A stretch of 64,000 nt of DNA from Arthrobacter sp. AFG7.2 (GTDB lineage Bacteria; Actinomycetota; Actinomycetes; Actinomycetales; Micrococcaceae), in NCBI RefSeq assembly GCF_002892835.1, contig NZ_PJMB01000013.1:1-64000 (forward strand). The letters are read 5' to 3'. The position numbers and the translations under genes were made by a program. Positions 33,293-42,222 of the stretch are shown piece by piece; position 1 is the first letter of the stretch, and every line of letters starts with the position of its first letter. The notes beneath the pieces are model-generated. The model was given only the letters and a program-made list of their open reading frames with translations, did not search any database and was not told the DNA's origin.

Positions 33293-35974
33293 ATGACTTC
33301 ATCCGCCGGTCGGCAATGGCCACCCCGTCGCGAGGCCTTTGACCTCCAGGCCATCGGCGCCGGGCTGCCCTTTGCCGCCTCCCTCAAGGCCTTGGCCGAT
33401 GCGCTGGGCGAAGGCAGGGCAGGGGGAACGGCAGTAGTCCAGGCACCTCCAGGAACCGGCAAGACCACGCTGGTTCCCCCGCTCCAGGCCATCCTCCAGG
33501 CCAACCTTTTGGCAAAGGCCGCCGGCGGCCCCGGCGAAGGCCGGCCCCGCAGGGTCATCGTCACGCAGCCGCGCCGTGTTGCTGCCCGTGCCGCTGCCCG
33601 CCGCGTTTCCGCCCTGGACGGCAGTGCGCTGGGCAGCCGTGTGGGGTACACCGTCCGGGGAGAACGCCAGACAGGCCGCGAAACACTCATTGAATTCGTC
33701 ACGCCAGGGATCCTGCTCAGACGCCTCCTGGCCGATCCGGATCTCCCCGGGGCAGGGGCAGTGGTTCTGGATGAAGTCCACGAACGCGGCCTGGAAACGG
33801 ACCTCCTTTTCGGGATGCTCGCCGAAGTCCGCCAACTGCGCGGTGACCTGACCGTCGTCGCAATGTCCGCCACGCTGGACGCACCCCGGTTCGCTGCACT
33901 GCTGGGAGACCGGGCCGGCGATGGGCCGGCTCCTGTGATCGACTGCCCCTCCGCGCTGCATCCGCTGGAGACTGAGTGGCGGCCTGCACCCGGCCCGCGG
34001 CTCGACGGCAGGGGAGTGACCCGCACCTTCCTGGAGTTTGTCACTGAAACCGCCGCGGACGCCCACCGCAGCGCCTTGGCAGCAGATGACCTGACCGATG
34101 CCCTGGTCTTCGTCCCTGGCGCGAGGGAAGTGTCCCAGGTGGCGGCAGGGCTTCGCAGCCGGCTGGGTCAGGGAGTCGACGTGCTGGAACTCCATGGCCA
34201 GGCGGGCCCGGCCGAGCAGGACCGGGCAGTATCCGGGCGCCGGCCGGGGGAAAACGCCCGGATCATCGTCTCCACAGATCTGGCCGAGTCCTCGCTGACA
34301 GTGCCCGGCGTGCGGCTGGTTATCGATTCAGGCCTCGCGCGTGAGCCCCGCCGTGACGCCGGGCGGGCGATGAATGGACTGGTCACCGTGTCGAGCTCCC
34401 GTGCTTCGGCGGAGCAGCGGGCCGGCCGCGCGGCGCGCCAGGGCCCAGGAAAGGTGGTCCGCTGCTACAGCCAGCAGGCCTTCGGGGCGGCGCCGGCGCA
34501 CGCCACCCCGGAGATCAGTGTGGCGGACCTGACCGGCGCCGCCCTGCTGCTCTCATGCTGGGGGTCACCTCGCGGCATCGGACTCGCGTTGCCGGACGCG
34601 CCGCCGGAGCAGGCCATGGACGATGCCCTTGAAGTCCTGCGGGAGCTGGGCGCCGTGGCAGGTAATGGGCAGGCCACCCCTGCCGGCAGGACGCTGGCGG
34701 CTATCCCAGCCGATCCGAGGCTGGGGCGCGCCCTGCTCGATGGCGCAGCGGCGGCCGGCTTCCCGGCGGCCGCTGAGGTGGTGGCTGCTGTGGCCGGTGA
34801 CGCCCGCGCGCCAGGTGCGGACCTGCCACGCCTCCTGTCCCGGCTCCGCAGCGATAACGGACCCGCCGGCAGGCGCTGGGCGGAAGAGAGCCGGCGCCTC
34901 GAGGCCATGGCACGGCACGCCGGACCGCTCGCAGATTCCCCCGCCCTTCCCGCACTCGCTGACGGCACCGCGGTGGCGGGCGCCGTCGTCGCCCTTGCCT
35001 TCCCGGACCGGGTGGCACGAAGGGTGCCCGGCGACGGACCGGAGCAGTACCTGCTGACCTCCGGAACCAGGGCGGGACTGCCGGCCGGAAGCAGCCTGGC
35101 CGGACATGGATGGCTGGCGGTGGCGGAGGTGTCCCGGGCCGAAGGCAGGGACTCGGCAGGTACCGGCGCCGTGATCCGGGCTGCTGCGCCGCTCTCCGCC
35201 GACCTCGCAGCTGCCGCCGCTTCCCACCTCCTGGTTGAGGGTGTTGAAGCGGCCTTCGCGCAGGGCCGCGTCACAGCCCGCAAGGTCCGGCGGCTCGGAG
35301 CGATCGTGCTCGCGTCCACTCCCGTCCGCCCCACCCCGGCAGAGGGCCGCACAGCGGTGGCAGCAGCGCTGCAGAAGGAAGGACTCGCCGTTCTCAAATG
35401 GTCGACGGCGGCAGACGCCCTGCGCAGGCGGCTCGCCTTCCTGCGCCGCGAGCTGGGGGAGCCGTGGCCGGATGTGTCGGAGGCCGGACTCCTTGCACGG
35501 CTGCAGGACTGGCTGGGACCCGAGCTTGAGGTGATTGCGGCGGGCAAGGATGCTACTGCTGTGGATCTTGCCGGGCCCCTGCGGCGGCTGCTTCCCTGGC
35601 CGCAGGCGGCGGTGATGGATGGGCTGGCACCTGAATGGCTGGACGTACCGAGCGGTTCCAGGGTGCGGATCGACTATCCTGACAGCGCCGATGAGGAGGC
35701 GCGGCCGGTAGCGGCGGTCAAACTCCAGGAGTGCTTCGGGCTGGCGGAGACACCCCGCCTGGTTGACGGACGGGTGCCCGTACTGTTCCACCTGTTGTCT
35801 CCGGCCAGGCGCCCGCTGGCGGTCACCGACGATCTCACGTCCTTCTGGTCCGGCCCCTACGCCCGGGTCCGCGCCGAAATGCGCGGCCGCTATCCGAGGC
35901 ACCCGTGGCCGGAAGATCCCTGGTCTGCGCAGGCCACCGCACGGACCAAGCAGCGGAATCAGCAGTCCCGGTAA
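33293..35974 (+). CDS. hrpB: ATP-dependent helicase HrpB
   Basis: This 893-residue DEAH-box RNA-helicase-type protein has Walker A APPGTGKTTLVPP (about residues 51-63), motif II VLDEVHERGLETDLLFG, motif III MSATLD, the conserved ARIIVSTDLAESSLTVPGV, QRAGRAARQGPGKVVR and the HrpB-specific C-terminal domain (about 560-890). HrpB is linked to RNA or DNA unwinding of unknown physiological role. ATG 33293 begins the ordinary N-terminus. The ORFs opposite it are shadows of its high GC content. Confidence 0.92.
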   Translation: MTSSAGRQWPPRREAFDLQAIGAGLPFAASLKALADALGEGRAGGTAVVQAPPGTGKTTLVPPLQAILQANLLAKAAGGPGEGRPRRVIVTQPRRVAARAAARRVSALDGSALGSRVGYTVRGERQTGRETLIEFVTPGILLRRLLADPDLPGAGAVVLDEVHERGLETDLLFGMLAEVRQLRGDLTVVAMSATLDAPRFAALLGDRAGDGPAPVIDCPSALHPLETEWRPAPGPRLDGRGVTRTFLEFVTETAADAHRSALAADDLTDALVFVPGAREVSQVAAGLRSRLGQGVDVLELHGQAGPAEQDRAVSGRRPGENARIIVSTDLAESSLTVPGVRLVIDSGLAREPRRDAGRAMNGLVTVSSSRASAEQRAGRAARQGPGKVVRCYSQQAFGAAPAHATPEISVADLTGAALLLSCWGSPRGIGLALPDAPPEQAMDDALEVLRELGAVAGNGQATPAGRTLAAIPADPRLGRALLDGAAAAGFPAAAEVVAAVAGDARAPGADLPRLLSRLRSDNGPAGRRWAEESRRLEAMARHAGPLADSPALPALADGTAVAGAVVALAFPDRVARRVPGDGPEQYLLTSGTRAGLPAGSSLAGHGWLAVAEVSRAEGRDSAGTGAVIRAAAPLSADLAAAAASHLLVEGVEAAFAQGRVTARKVRRLGAIVLASTPVRPTPAEGRTAVAAALQKEGLAVLKWSTAADALRRRLAFLRRELGEPWPDVSEAGLLARLQDWLGPELEVIAAGKDATAVDLAGPLRRLLPWPQAAVMDGLAPEWLDVPSGSRVRIDYPDSADEEARPVAAVKLQECFGLAETPRLVDGRVPVLFHLLSPARRPLAVTDDLTSFWSGPYARVRAEMRGRYPRHPWPEDPWSAQATARTKQRNQQSR

Positions 35975-36118
35975 CCGCCGCCCCGCCCTTCGGGGCACCT
36001 CCGTGAGATCTTCGATACAAACCTGTTACTTCCTGTCGACGCCCTGAAACACGCGCCCCCTAGGCTCGTTCCCACATGGACAAAGTGGTCCGGACAACGA
36101 ACATGGAAGGACGTACAG

Positions 36119-36271
36119 ATGTTTCTCCTCAACAGCCTTAACCTCTTGCTTGACGGCCGCCGGAGCGATGACAGCCGGCCCCACGGCGGGCGCAGCGGAC
36201 AGACGGAATTTCCCGAGGGGCAGCTTACCTCCGCGGCATGGGAAGGGTGGTGGCACGAGGAAGCAGCCTGA
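36119..36271 (+). CDS. small protein of 50 residues, unknown
   Basis: ATG 36119 follows GGAAGGACGTACAG, a good ribosome site, and the frame runs to TGA 36269-36271. The product begins MFLLNSLNLLLDGRRSDD and ends SAAWEGWWHEEAA; it is tryptophan-rich at its C-terminus. The codon use is normal for this chromosome. It lies between hrpB and the convergent hydrolase gene. No family is recognised. Confidence 0.5.
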   Translation: MFLLNSLNLLLDGRRSDDSRPHGGRSGQTEFPEGQLTSAAWEGWWHEEAA

Positions 36272-36304
36272 ACGGCCGCCGCTTCTTCCGGCTGGAAGCG
36301 GGTT

Positions 36305-36982
36305 TCAGCCGCAGGTCCGGATGAAGGCGGCCACCGGTTCCGCCAGGGATGCGCCCACCTCTGCGGCGGAACGCTTCACGCCGGCCACCGCAAAGGAATG
36401 GTCGCCGCCCTCCACCCACTGCAGGGTGGCTGAAGGCCCAATCCTGGCGACCACGTCTTCCAGGAGCGCGGGTGTGGCGAACGTGTCCCGGCTGCCCTGC
36501 AGGAACAGCATGGGCACCCTGATTCCGTAGAGATGCCCGTCCCGCACTTTGTCGGGCTTTCCCGGCGGATGCAGGGGGTATCCCAGGTACACCAGGCCGT
36601 CGGCTGCCATCCCCTCTGCCAAGGCCATCGAAGCCATACGTCCGCCGAAAGACTTGCCTGCCGCCCACAGGAGGCCGGGGTCACCATGCTCCGCCGCACG
36701 CTCTGCCGCTGCCGCCGTCGCTGCCCGCCACGCGGCGACCGCGGCCGGCGGCCGGTCCGGAAATTTCCGCCCGGCCTCCCGGTAGGGGAAGTTGAAACGC
36801 AGGGTGGCAAAGCCCAGGGAATTCAGCCCTTCAGTGAACCCGCGCAGGAAAGGATGTTCCATGCCTGCACCGGCACCATGGGCAAGCACCACCGTGCCGG
36901 ATGGTCTGGCGGGCCGGGCGTAGGCAGCGGAAACGGCGCCGTCACCCACCGTGATATCGAAGTCTGTTTCTGAAGCGGACAT
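36305..36982 (-). CDS. alpha/beta hydrolase (Tex30/KANL3-like)
   Basis: This 225-residue protein has an alpha/beta-hydrolase core: TVVLAHGAGAGMEHPFLRGF (oxyanion-hole loop), LLWAAGKSFGGRMASMALAE (nucleophile Ser in GKSFGG), PMLFLQGSRDTFATPALLED (acid Asp) and LQWVEGGDHSFAV (catalytic His). The family is a dienelactone-hydrolase-like group whose substrate is not known. ATG 36982 lies 68 bases from the start of the divergent LigD-type polymerase gene. Confidence 0.85.
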   Translation of the reverse strand: MSASETDFDITVGDGAVSAAYARPARPSGTVVLAHGAGAGMEHPFLRGFTEGLNSLGFATLRFNFPYREAGRKFPDRPPAAVAAWRAATAAAAERAAEHGDPGLLWAAGKSFGGRMASMALAEGMAADGLVYLGYPLHPPGKPDKVRDGHLYGIRVPMLFLQGSRDTFATPALLEDVVARIGPSATLQWVEGGDHSFAVAGVKRSAAEVGASLAEPVAAFIRTCG

Positions 36983-37050
36983 TCCTCCATCATGCCGGAG
37001 CTCCCGCTCAAATCGGCCGACCCTTCCATGCGGGGGTGTACGTTGTCCCC

Positions 37051-38073
37051 ATGGCGAGCGAACAGACCACCATTACCGTCCAAGGCCCCCACGGCGAGCG
37101 CGAGATGCGCATCTCCAGCCCCAGCAGGGTGCTCTGGCCCGACCTGGGACTTACCAAACTCGACCTCGCACGTTACTTCGCCGATGTCGGTGCGGCGTTC
37201 ATCACTGCCAACGGAGACAGGCCGGTGGCGCTGCAGCGGTACAAGGACAACGTTGACGGGGAGATGTTCTTTTCGAAGAATCCGCCCAAGGGCACCCCGG
37301 AGTTCATCCGGACCATGAAGGTGGTTTTCCCGAGTGCGCGTTCCCACCCCATGCTGGTCTTGGACGAGCCGGCCGCGGCGATCTGGGCTGTCCAGATGAA
37401 CACGGTCGTTTTCCACCCGTGGCCTTCCCGGACAGCGAACACGGACAACCCGGACCAGTTGCGCATTGACCTGGATCCGCAGCCAGGCACGGATTTCTAC
37501 GACGCTGTCCCGGCCGCGCTGGTGCTCAAGGAGGTCCTGGCGGAGGCCGGGCTCAGCTGCTTCATCAAGACCTCCGGCAACAGGGGACTGCATGTGTACG
37601 CGCCTATTGAGCCCACCCGTGAGTTCCTTGATGTGCGGCACGCCGTTATTGCTGCTGCCAGGGAAGTGGAGCGCAGGATGCCGGAGAAAGTCACCACTGC
37701 CTGGTGGAAGGAAGAGCGGGGCAAGAAGATTTTCCTGGACTTCAACCAGGCCAACCGCGACCGCACCATCGCAGGGGCCTACAGTCCTCGGGCGCTGCCG
37801 CACGCTTCCGTGTCATGCCCCATCACCTGGGATGAGCTGGAGACCGCCGATCCGAAAAACTTCACCATCCTGACCGTGCCGGACCGGCTGAAGACCGTGG
37901 GCGACCCCTGGGCGGACATGCACAGCAACCCGGGGACCGTTGACATCCTGCTTGAGTGGTGGGACCGGGACCTCAAGGACGGCCTCCAGGAGATGCCCTT
38001 CCCACCGGACTACCCCAAGATGCCGGGGGAGCCGCCGCGGGTGCAGCCCAGCAGGGCGCGGAAGCAGGACTAG
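37051..38073 (+). CDS. LigD-type polymerase (DNA polymerase/primase, stand-alone)
   Basis: This 340-residue protein is the archaeo-eukaryotic-primase-like polymerase domain of LigD: TKLDLARYFADVGAAFI, PVALQRYKDNVDGEMFFSKN, RIDLDPQPGTDFYD (catalytic D-x-D), IKTSGNRGLHVYAPI and LDFNQANRDRTIAGAYSPRA (third acidic site). It adds nucleotides during non-homologous end joining. No ligase or phosphoesterase domain is present, so it is a stand-alone copy. ATG 37051 is chosen; the GTG at 37036 would add five residues. Confidence 0.88.
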   Translation: MASEQTTITVQGPHGEREMRISSPSRVLWPDLGLTKLDLARYFADVGAAFITANGDRPVALQRYKDNVDGEMFFSKNPPKGTPEFIRTMKVVFPSARSHPMLVLDEPAAAIWAVQMNTVVFHPWPSRTANTDNPDQLRIDLDPQPGTDFYDAVPAALVLKEVLAEAGLSCFIKTSGNRGLHVYAPIEPTREFLDVRHAVIAAAREVERRMPEKVTTAWWKEERGKKIFLDFNQANRDRTIAGAYSPRALPHASVSCPITWDELETADPKNFTILTVPDRLKTVGDPWADMHSNPGTVDILLEWWDRDLKDGLQEMPFPPDYPKMPGEPPRVQPSRARKQD

Positions 38074-38077
38074 CGGC

Positions 38078-38698
38078 CTACTCGAAGCGGGAAGGGTCAC
38101 CCGTCCCGCGCCGGACTACGTCTGCGCTCCCGCTGGAGAAATCGACCACGGTGGTGGGTTCCGAACCGCAGTCACCGGCGTCGATCACGGCGTCCACCTG
38201 GTGCTCCAGGCGCTCCTTGATCTCCCACCCCTGGGTCAGCGGGTCCTCCTCGTCAGGCAGCAGCAGGGTGCTGGAAAGGAGTGGCTCTCCCAGTTCCGCC
38301 AGCAGTGCCTGCACCACGCGGTTGTCCGGGATCCGCACCCCCACCGTTTTCTTTTTTGGATGCAGCAGGCGCTTCGGCACCTCTTTTGTTGCCGGAAGGA
38401 TGAAGGTGTAGCCACCCGGCGTGACGGCTTTGATGCTGCGGAAAACGTCGTTCCCGATATTTACGAACTGGCCCAACTGCGCGAAATCCCGGCAGACCAG
38501 CGTGAAGTGGTGCTTGTCGTCCAGTCGGCGGATGCTCCTGATCCGGTCCAGGGCGTCCCGGTTGCCTACCTGCGCGCCCAGGGCATAGCAGGAATCGGTG
38601 GGATAGGCGATCAGCCCGCCGTCGAGCACTATTTTGACCGCCTGGGTGATGGCGCGCGGCTGGGGGTCCTGGGGGTGAACGTCAAAGTATCTGGCCAT
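38078..38698 (-). CDS. YciO/YrdC (Sua5-type) threonylcarbamoyl-AMP synthase-like protein
   Basis: This 206-residue protein has the Sua5/YciO/YrdC fold: MARYFDVHPQDPQPRAITQA, LIAYPTDSCYALGAQVGN (nucleotide-binding), RIRSIRRLDDKHHFTLVCRD, TPGGYTFILPATKEVPKRLL and KTVGVRIPDNRVV. The longer C-terminal arm and the Lys-rich KKKTVG loop point to the YciO branch, whose activity differs from TsaC. ATG 38698 has AGGG ahead. It is convergent with the LigD-type gene, four bases apart. Confidence 0.82.
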   Translation of the reverse strand: MARYFDVHPQDPQPRAITQAVKIVLDGGLIAYPTDSCYALGAQVGNRDALDRIRSIRRLDDKHHFTLVCRDFAQLGQFVNIGNDVFRSIKAVTPGGYTFILPATKEVPKRLLHPKKKTVGVRIPDNRVVQALLAELGEPLLSSTLLLPDEEDPLTQGWEIKERLEHQVDAVIDAGDCGSEPTTVVDFSSGSADVVRRGTGDPSRFE

Positions 38699-38831
38699 GA
38701 CCCTGAGCCTACGGCCCCGCCGGATGCTTGTGCACCACCCCCCTTCCCGTGCCCCTACCACCAGCCCTTCCTTTGAGGCAGGATGTTGTCTGGTTCCATC
38801 ATGTTTCGTCCCCACTCCAAGGAGATCCACC

Positions 38832-39272
38832 ATGCCGACCACCCTCAACCCCTACCTCGGCTTCCGCGACAACGCCCGCGAGGCGATGAACTTTTACCAG
38901 GACGTCTTCGGGGGTGAGCTCACCCTGAGTACTTTTGGCGAGTTCCAGGCCAGCGACGATCCTGCTGAGGCGGAAAAGATCATGCACGGCATGCTGACCA
39001 CCACCCAGGGGATGGTCCTGATGGGTGCCGACACGCCCAACAGCATGGGGTTCACCCCGGGGTCGTCCATCTCCATCTCTCTCAGCGGCGACGACGAGTC
39101 GGAACTCCGCGGCTACTACGAGAAGCTCAGCGGCGAGGGCGGGACGGTGACAGTTCCCATGGAGCAGGCGCCCTGGGGTGACGTTTTCGGTATGTGCACC
39201 GATCGCTTCGGGGTCGCGTGGCTGGTCAACGTCAACAACCCGCTGGACGCAACGGGAGCTCCCCAGGGCTGA
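38832..39272 (+). CDS. VOC/PhnB-like family protein
   Basis: This 146-residue protein is a glyoxalase/VOC fold with PhnB-like features: LNPYLGFRDNAREAMNFYQDVFGG, MVLMGADTPNS, GSSISISLSGDDESELRGYYEK and GDVFGMCTDRFGVAWLVNVN. Such small proteins bind an unknown ligand. ATG 38832 follows GGAGATCC. It stands alone between two unrelated genes. Confidence 0.85.
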   Translation: MPTTLNPYLGFRDNAREAMNFYQDVFGGELTLSTFGEFQASDDPAEAEKIMHGMLTTTQGMVLMGADTPNSMGFTPGSSISISLSGDDESELRGYYEKLSGEGGTVTVPMEQAPWGDVFGMCTDRFGVAWLVNVNNPLDATGAPQG

Positions 39273-39332
39273 TTCCGTTTCCTGTGACTGCGCCTCCTTG
39301 AGGAGGGTGAGGGGCGGTGCGAGGATTGACGC

Positions 39333-40019
39333 GTGGAGTCCCTCTTCGAGTTCCTTGACGACAAATGGTGGTTGGTCTTCCCGGCGGTTGCCTTTGCCGG
39401 GCACTGGGCCAACTCGTTGCGCAAAGCCGGTGAGCGGCGGCACCAGCGGCGGGTGGAGCTGTACAAGCTCAGGAACCAGTCCCGGGAGTCTGAGCGCGCC
39501 TCCGCCGCGGAGGTCGAAGCCCTCATGGCCACCCACGACGACGTCAACAGGCGCTGGCTGGACTACGAACTCGATGTGGGCAAGCTCATCGACTTTCCCC
39601 TGATGACCGATGTCCGCGAACCACTCACCGTGGCCTTCCTCCGCGCAAAAAGAAAAGCGGACGGCCAGCGCCCGGCCACCGTCACGGACATGACCTCACC
39701 GTCGAGGCTGGAGGCATACCGGGAGGCAGTCAACAGTTTCGCGGTGGCGTTGGAGGTGGCCGAACGGGAAGCCCGCCGGATCAAGGACAGCAAATTCACC
39801 GGCCCGGAACGTGAACGGCTGGCCACTGCCCGGCAACTGCTGAGGATCGCCGAAAACCACGCCGCCACGCCGGCCGAGCGGCAGGCAGCCTACAAGCGGG
39901 CACGCCGCGAACTTGATGGCTTGATCGTCCTGCCCGATGCCACGGTTGCCGCCCTGGAGGAGCGGGTGGCGCCGGGCCTTGGCACGGGCCGGCAACCGTT
40001 GGATTTCCGGCGGGGCTAG
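39333..40019 (+). CDS. membrane-anchored coiled-coil protein, unknown
   Basis: This 228-residue protein begins at GTG 39333 with a short hydrophobic stretch (WWLVFPAVAFAGHWAN, residues 12-27), then arginine/glutamate-rich helices that look like coiled coils (30-70 and 115-210). It probably sits at the membrane with a long cytosolic helical part. No family is recognised, and no operon partner is clear, although the HAD-type gene follows 21 bases downstream. Confidence 0.6.
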   Translation: MESLFEFLDDKWWLVFPAVAFAGHWANSLRKAGERRHQRRVELYKLRNQSRESERASAAEVEALMATHDDVNRRWLDYELDVGKLIDFPLMTDVREPLTVAFLRAKRKADGQRPATVTDMTSPSRLEAYREAVNSFAVALEVAEREARRIKDSKFTGPERERLATARQLLRIAENHAATPAERQAAYKRARRELDGLIVLPDATVAALEERVAPGLGTGRQPLDFRRG

Positions 40020-40040
40020 TCCTTCGACGCTGCTCCCGCC

Positions 40041-40547
40041 ATGACCCGCACGCTGTATATCGACGTCGACGGCGTTATTTGTCCTTTCGGGCCGGAAGGA
40101 ACCAGCGGCTGGGGCTCCGGCTGGCAGTATTCTGATGCGGGGCTCCTGCCGGTTGCCTACGCGCGGGAACTGGTGGCCGGGTTGAACGGCATAGCCGCCC
40201 TGGCAGGGGTGAGATGTGTCTGGCTCACCAGCTGGGAAGAACTGGCGCCACAGTACTTGTGCCCCGCCATCAACCTGGACGGGCAGCGCTGGCCCTTCCT
40301 GACAGCGGCCCGCTCAGGCGCGGGAGCCGGGTGGTGGAAGCTTCGTGCCATCCAGGAGGACGTGGAAACCACCAGCCCGGACGCCGTCGTCCGGGTTGAT
40401 GACCAGCTGGCGTTCGAAGCGGACGCCCAGGCCTGGGTCACGTTCCTGGGCCGCCGGCTCCTGGCACTGTCTCCTGATCCGAGGCGGGGAATCTCCCCGG
40501 CGGAACTCGGGCAGATGCGGTCTTTTTTGGAGCAGCCGTTGTTTTGA
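40041..40547 (+). CDS. HAD-like protein (Swiss-army-knife RNA repair type)
   Basis: This 168-residue protein has the HAD motif I TLYIDVDGVICPFGPEG (catalytic D-x-D), VRCVWLTSWEELA (motif II Thr), and a VVRVDDQLAFEADAQAW acidic motif. Members of this family remove phosphate in RNA-repair or other nucleotide contexts. ATG 40041 starts the motif-I strand. The substrate is unknown; it lies just downstream of the coiled-coil gene. Confidence 0.75.
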   Translation: MTRTLYIDVDGVICPFGPEGTSGWGSGWQYSDAGLLPVAYARELVAGLNGIAALAGVRCVWLTSWEELAPQYLCPAINLDGQRWPFLTAARSGAGAGWWKLRAIQEDVETTSPDAVVRVDDQLAFEADAQAWVTFLGRRLLALSPDPRRGISPAELGQMRSFLEQPLF

Positions 40548-40616
40548 CCTGCTGCCCGGGACGCGTACGATCGATAAGGTTTCATGCCGGTTGTGTTAAC
40601 GCCACAGGTCATTCCA

Positions 40617-40634
40617 AGCGAACAGCTGGTGAAT
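40617..40634 (-). promoter_or_regulatory. candidate PHO box in front of the phosphate transporter
   Basis: On the minus strand the bases read ATTCACC, AGCT, GTTCGCT: two copies of a heptamer close to GTTCACC four bases apart, the pattern of actinobacterial PhoP sites. The site lies about 65 bases in front of the transporter start. The match is imperfect (6 of 7 and 5 of 7), so this is a hypothesis. Confidence 0.35.
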
Positions 40635-40699
40635 TATGCTGTGCAAGACAGCCGGGGGAAAGAAACTGCTGAACGTCGACTCTGCAGATTGGGCAACAG

Positions 40700-41959
40700 G
40701 TGGATATCACCTTCATGGTGGCGCTGGTCATCGCACTGGCACTCTTTTTCGACTTCACGAACGGCTTCCATGACACCGCGAATGCCATGGCCACGCCCAT
40801 CGCAACCGGCGCCATCAAGCCGAAGACAGCGGTGACCCTGGCGGCCATCCTGAACCTCGTGGGTGCATTCCTTTCCACAGAGGTGGCCAAGACGGTTTCC
40901 GGCGGCATCATCCGGGAAGGCTCGGATGGAGTCCAGATCACGCCGGACATCATCTTCGCCGGCCTGATGGGAGCCATCCTGTGGAACATGATCACGTGGC
41001 TCAAGGGTTTGCCGTCCAGTTCCTCGCACGCCCTGTTCGGCGGACTGATCGGTGCCGCAATCGCCGGCATAGGCTTCAATTCGATCAACCTTGAAGGCCT
41101 CATGCAGAAGGTCATCCTCCCGGCGATCTTCGCCCCCCTGATCGCAGGCATCGTGGCCTACGTCTGCACGCGCCTCGCATACGCCCTCACGTCCCGGCAC
41201 GATCCGGAGACCGGCAGCAAGCTCACCCAGAAGCGCGGCGGTTTCCGCACCGGCCAGATCTTCACGTCCAGCCTGGTGGCGCTGGCCCACGGCACCAACG
41301 ATGCCCAGAAGACCATGGGCATCATCACGCTGGTCCTGATTGCTGCCGGTACCCAGCAGCCGGGCTCCGGCCCCCAGTTCTGGGTTATCGCAGCCTGTGC
41401 CTTCGCTATTGCCATCGGCACCTACGCCGGGGGCTGGCGCATCATCCGCACCATGGGTGCCGGCCTAACCGAGGTGAAGCCCGCCCAGGGCTTCGCAGCG
41501 GAAACCAGCACCGCCTCGGCAATCCTTGCCTCCTCGCACCTCGGCTTTGCGCTGTCCACCACCCAGGTGGCCTCCGGCTCCGTGATCGGGTCCGGCATGG
41601 GCCGCAAGGGGACCAGCGTCAGATGGAGCATGGTGGGCAAGATCGCCCTCGGCTGGCTCTTCACCCTTCCTGCCGCGGGCATTGTCGGAGCACTGACGGC
41701 CCTGCTGGTAAAAACTGGCGTGATCGGCGTCCTGATTGCGGCCGTTGCCGGTACCGCTGCCGTCCTCTTCATGTTCTTCTACTCACGTAAATCCGCCGTC
41801 GGCCACCACAACGCCATCGAGGTGGAGGAAGCCGGCCAGGCCGTCCGCTTCGCCAAGAAGAAGGCCATGGCCCGTGCCCGCGCACATGCCAAAGCCAAGG
41901 CAGACGCCAAAGCAAAAAATGACGCCGACGCCAACACACCGAAAGAGACTCAGCGATGA
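40700..41959 (+). CDS. pit: inorganic phosphate transporter (PiT family)
   Basis: This 419-residue protein has about 10 hydrophobic helices and the PiT signatures: FDFTNGFHDTANAMATPIAT in the first half and the inverted-repeat copy VALAHGTNDAQKTMGIITLV in the second, with GLPSSSSHALFGG between. It takes up phosphate with protons or sodium. The start is GTG 40700. The C-terminus is a lysine/alanine-rich cytosolic tail (KAKADAKAKNDADAN). The stop overlaps the start of the next gene (ATGA at 41956), so the small membrane protein is co-translated. Confidence 0.9.
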   Translation: MDITFMVALVIALALFFDFTNGFHDTANAMATPIATGAIKPKTAVTLAAILNLVGAFLSTEVAKTVSGGIIREGSDGVQITPDIIFAGLMGAILWNMITWLKGLPSSSSHALFGGLIGAAIAGIGFNSINLEGLMQKVILPAIFAPLIAGIVAYVCTRLAYALTSRHDPETGSKLTQKRGGFRTGQIFTSSLVALAHGTNDAQKTMGIITLVLIAAGTQQPGSGPQFWVIAACAFAIAIGTYAGGWRIIRTMGAGLTEVKPAQGFAAETSTASAILASSHLGFALSTTQVASGSVIGSGMGRKGTSVRWSMVGKIALGWLFTLPAAGIVGALTALLVKTGVIGVLIAAVAGTAAVLFMFFYSRKSAVGHHNAIEVEEAGQAVRFAKKKAMARARAHAKAKADAKAKNDADANTPKETQR

Positions 41960-42177
41960 AGTGGTTGGAACTCCTGACCGTAGCCGGCGCCACCCTGGCC
42001 GCCGCAGTAACAGTGGTGGTTCTCTACTCGCTCGGCGTCAGGCTCACTGCCATCGCGGGCGATGCCCAGCAGGCGTCGCCCGGCCTCAAGCGGTCCCTCG
42101 CCTACATCTGCTTTGGCCTCTGCAGCCTGGCAGTCCTCTTCGGGCTTTACCTGATCATCCCCTACTTCTCCAGCTGA
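41956..42177 (+). CDS. small membrane protein coupled to the phosphate transporter
   Basis: This 73-residue protein has two hydrophobic helices (residues 5-30 and 48-70) joined by AGDAQQASPGLKRS. It overlaps the transporter stop by four bases (ATGA). Small two-helix proteins next to pit genes are common in Arthrobacter and may stabilise or regulate the transporter. No family name can be assigned from sequence alone. Confidence 0.75.
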   Translation: MKWLELLTVAGATLAAAVTVVVLYSLGVRLTAIAGDAQQASPGLKRSLAYICFGLCSLAVLFGLYLIIPYFSS

Positions 42178-42222
42178 CCCTGGGCTCTGGCAGGCGCCGG
42201 TGCCGTTGGCTAGGCTTGGCCC

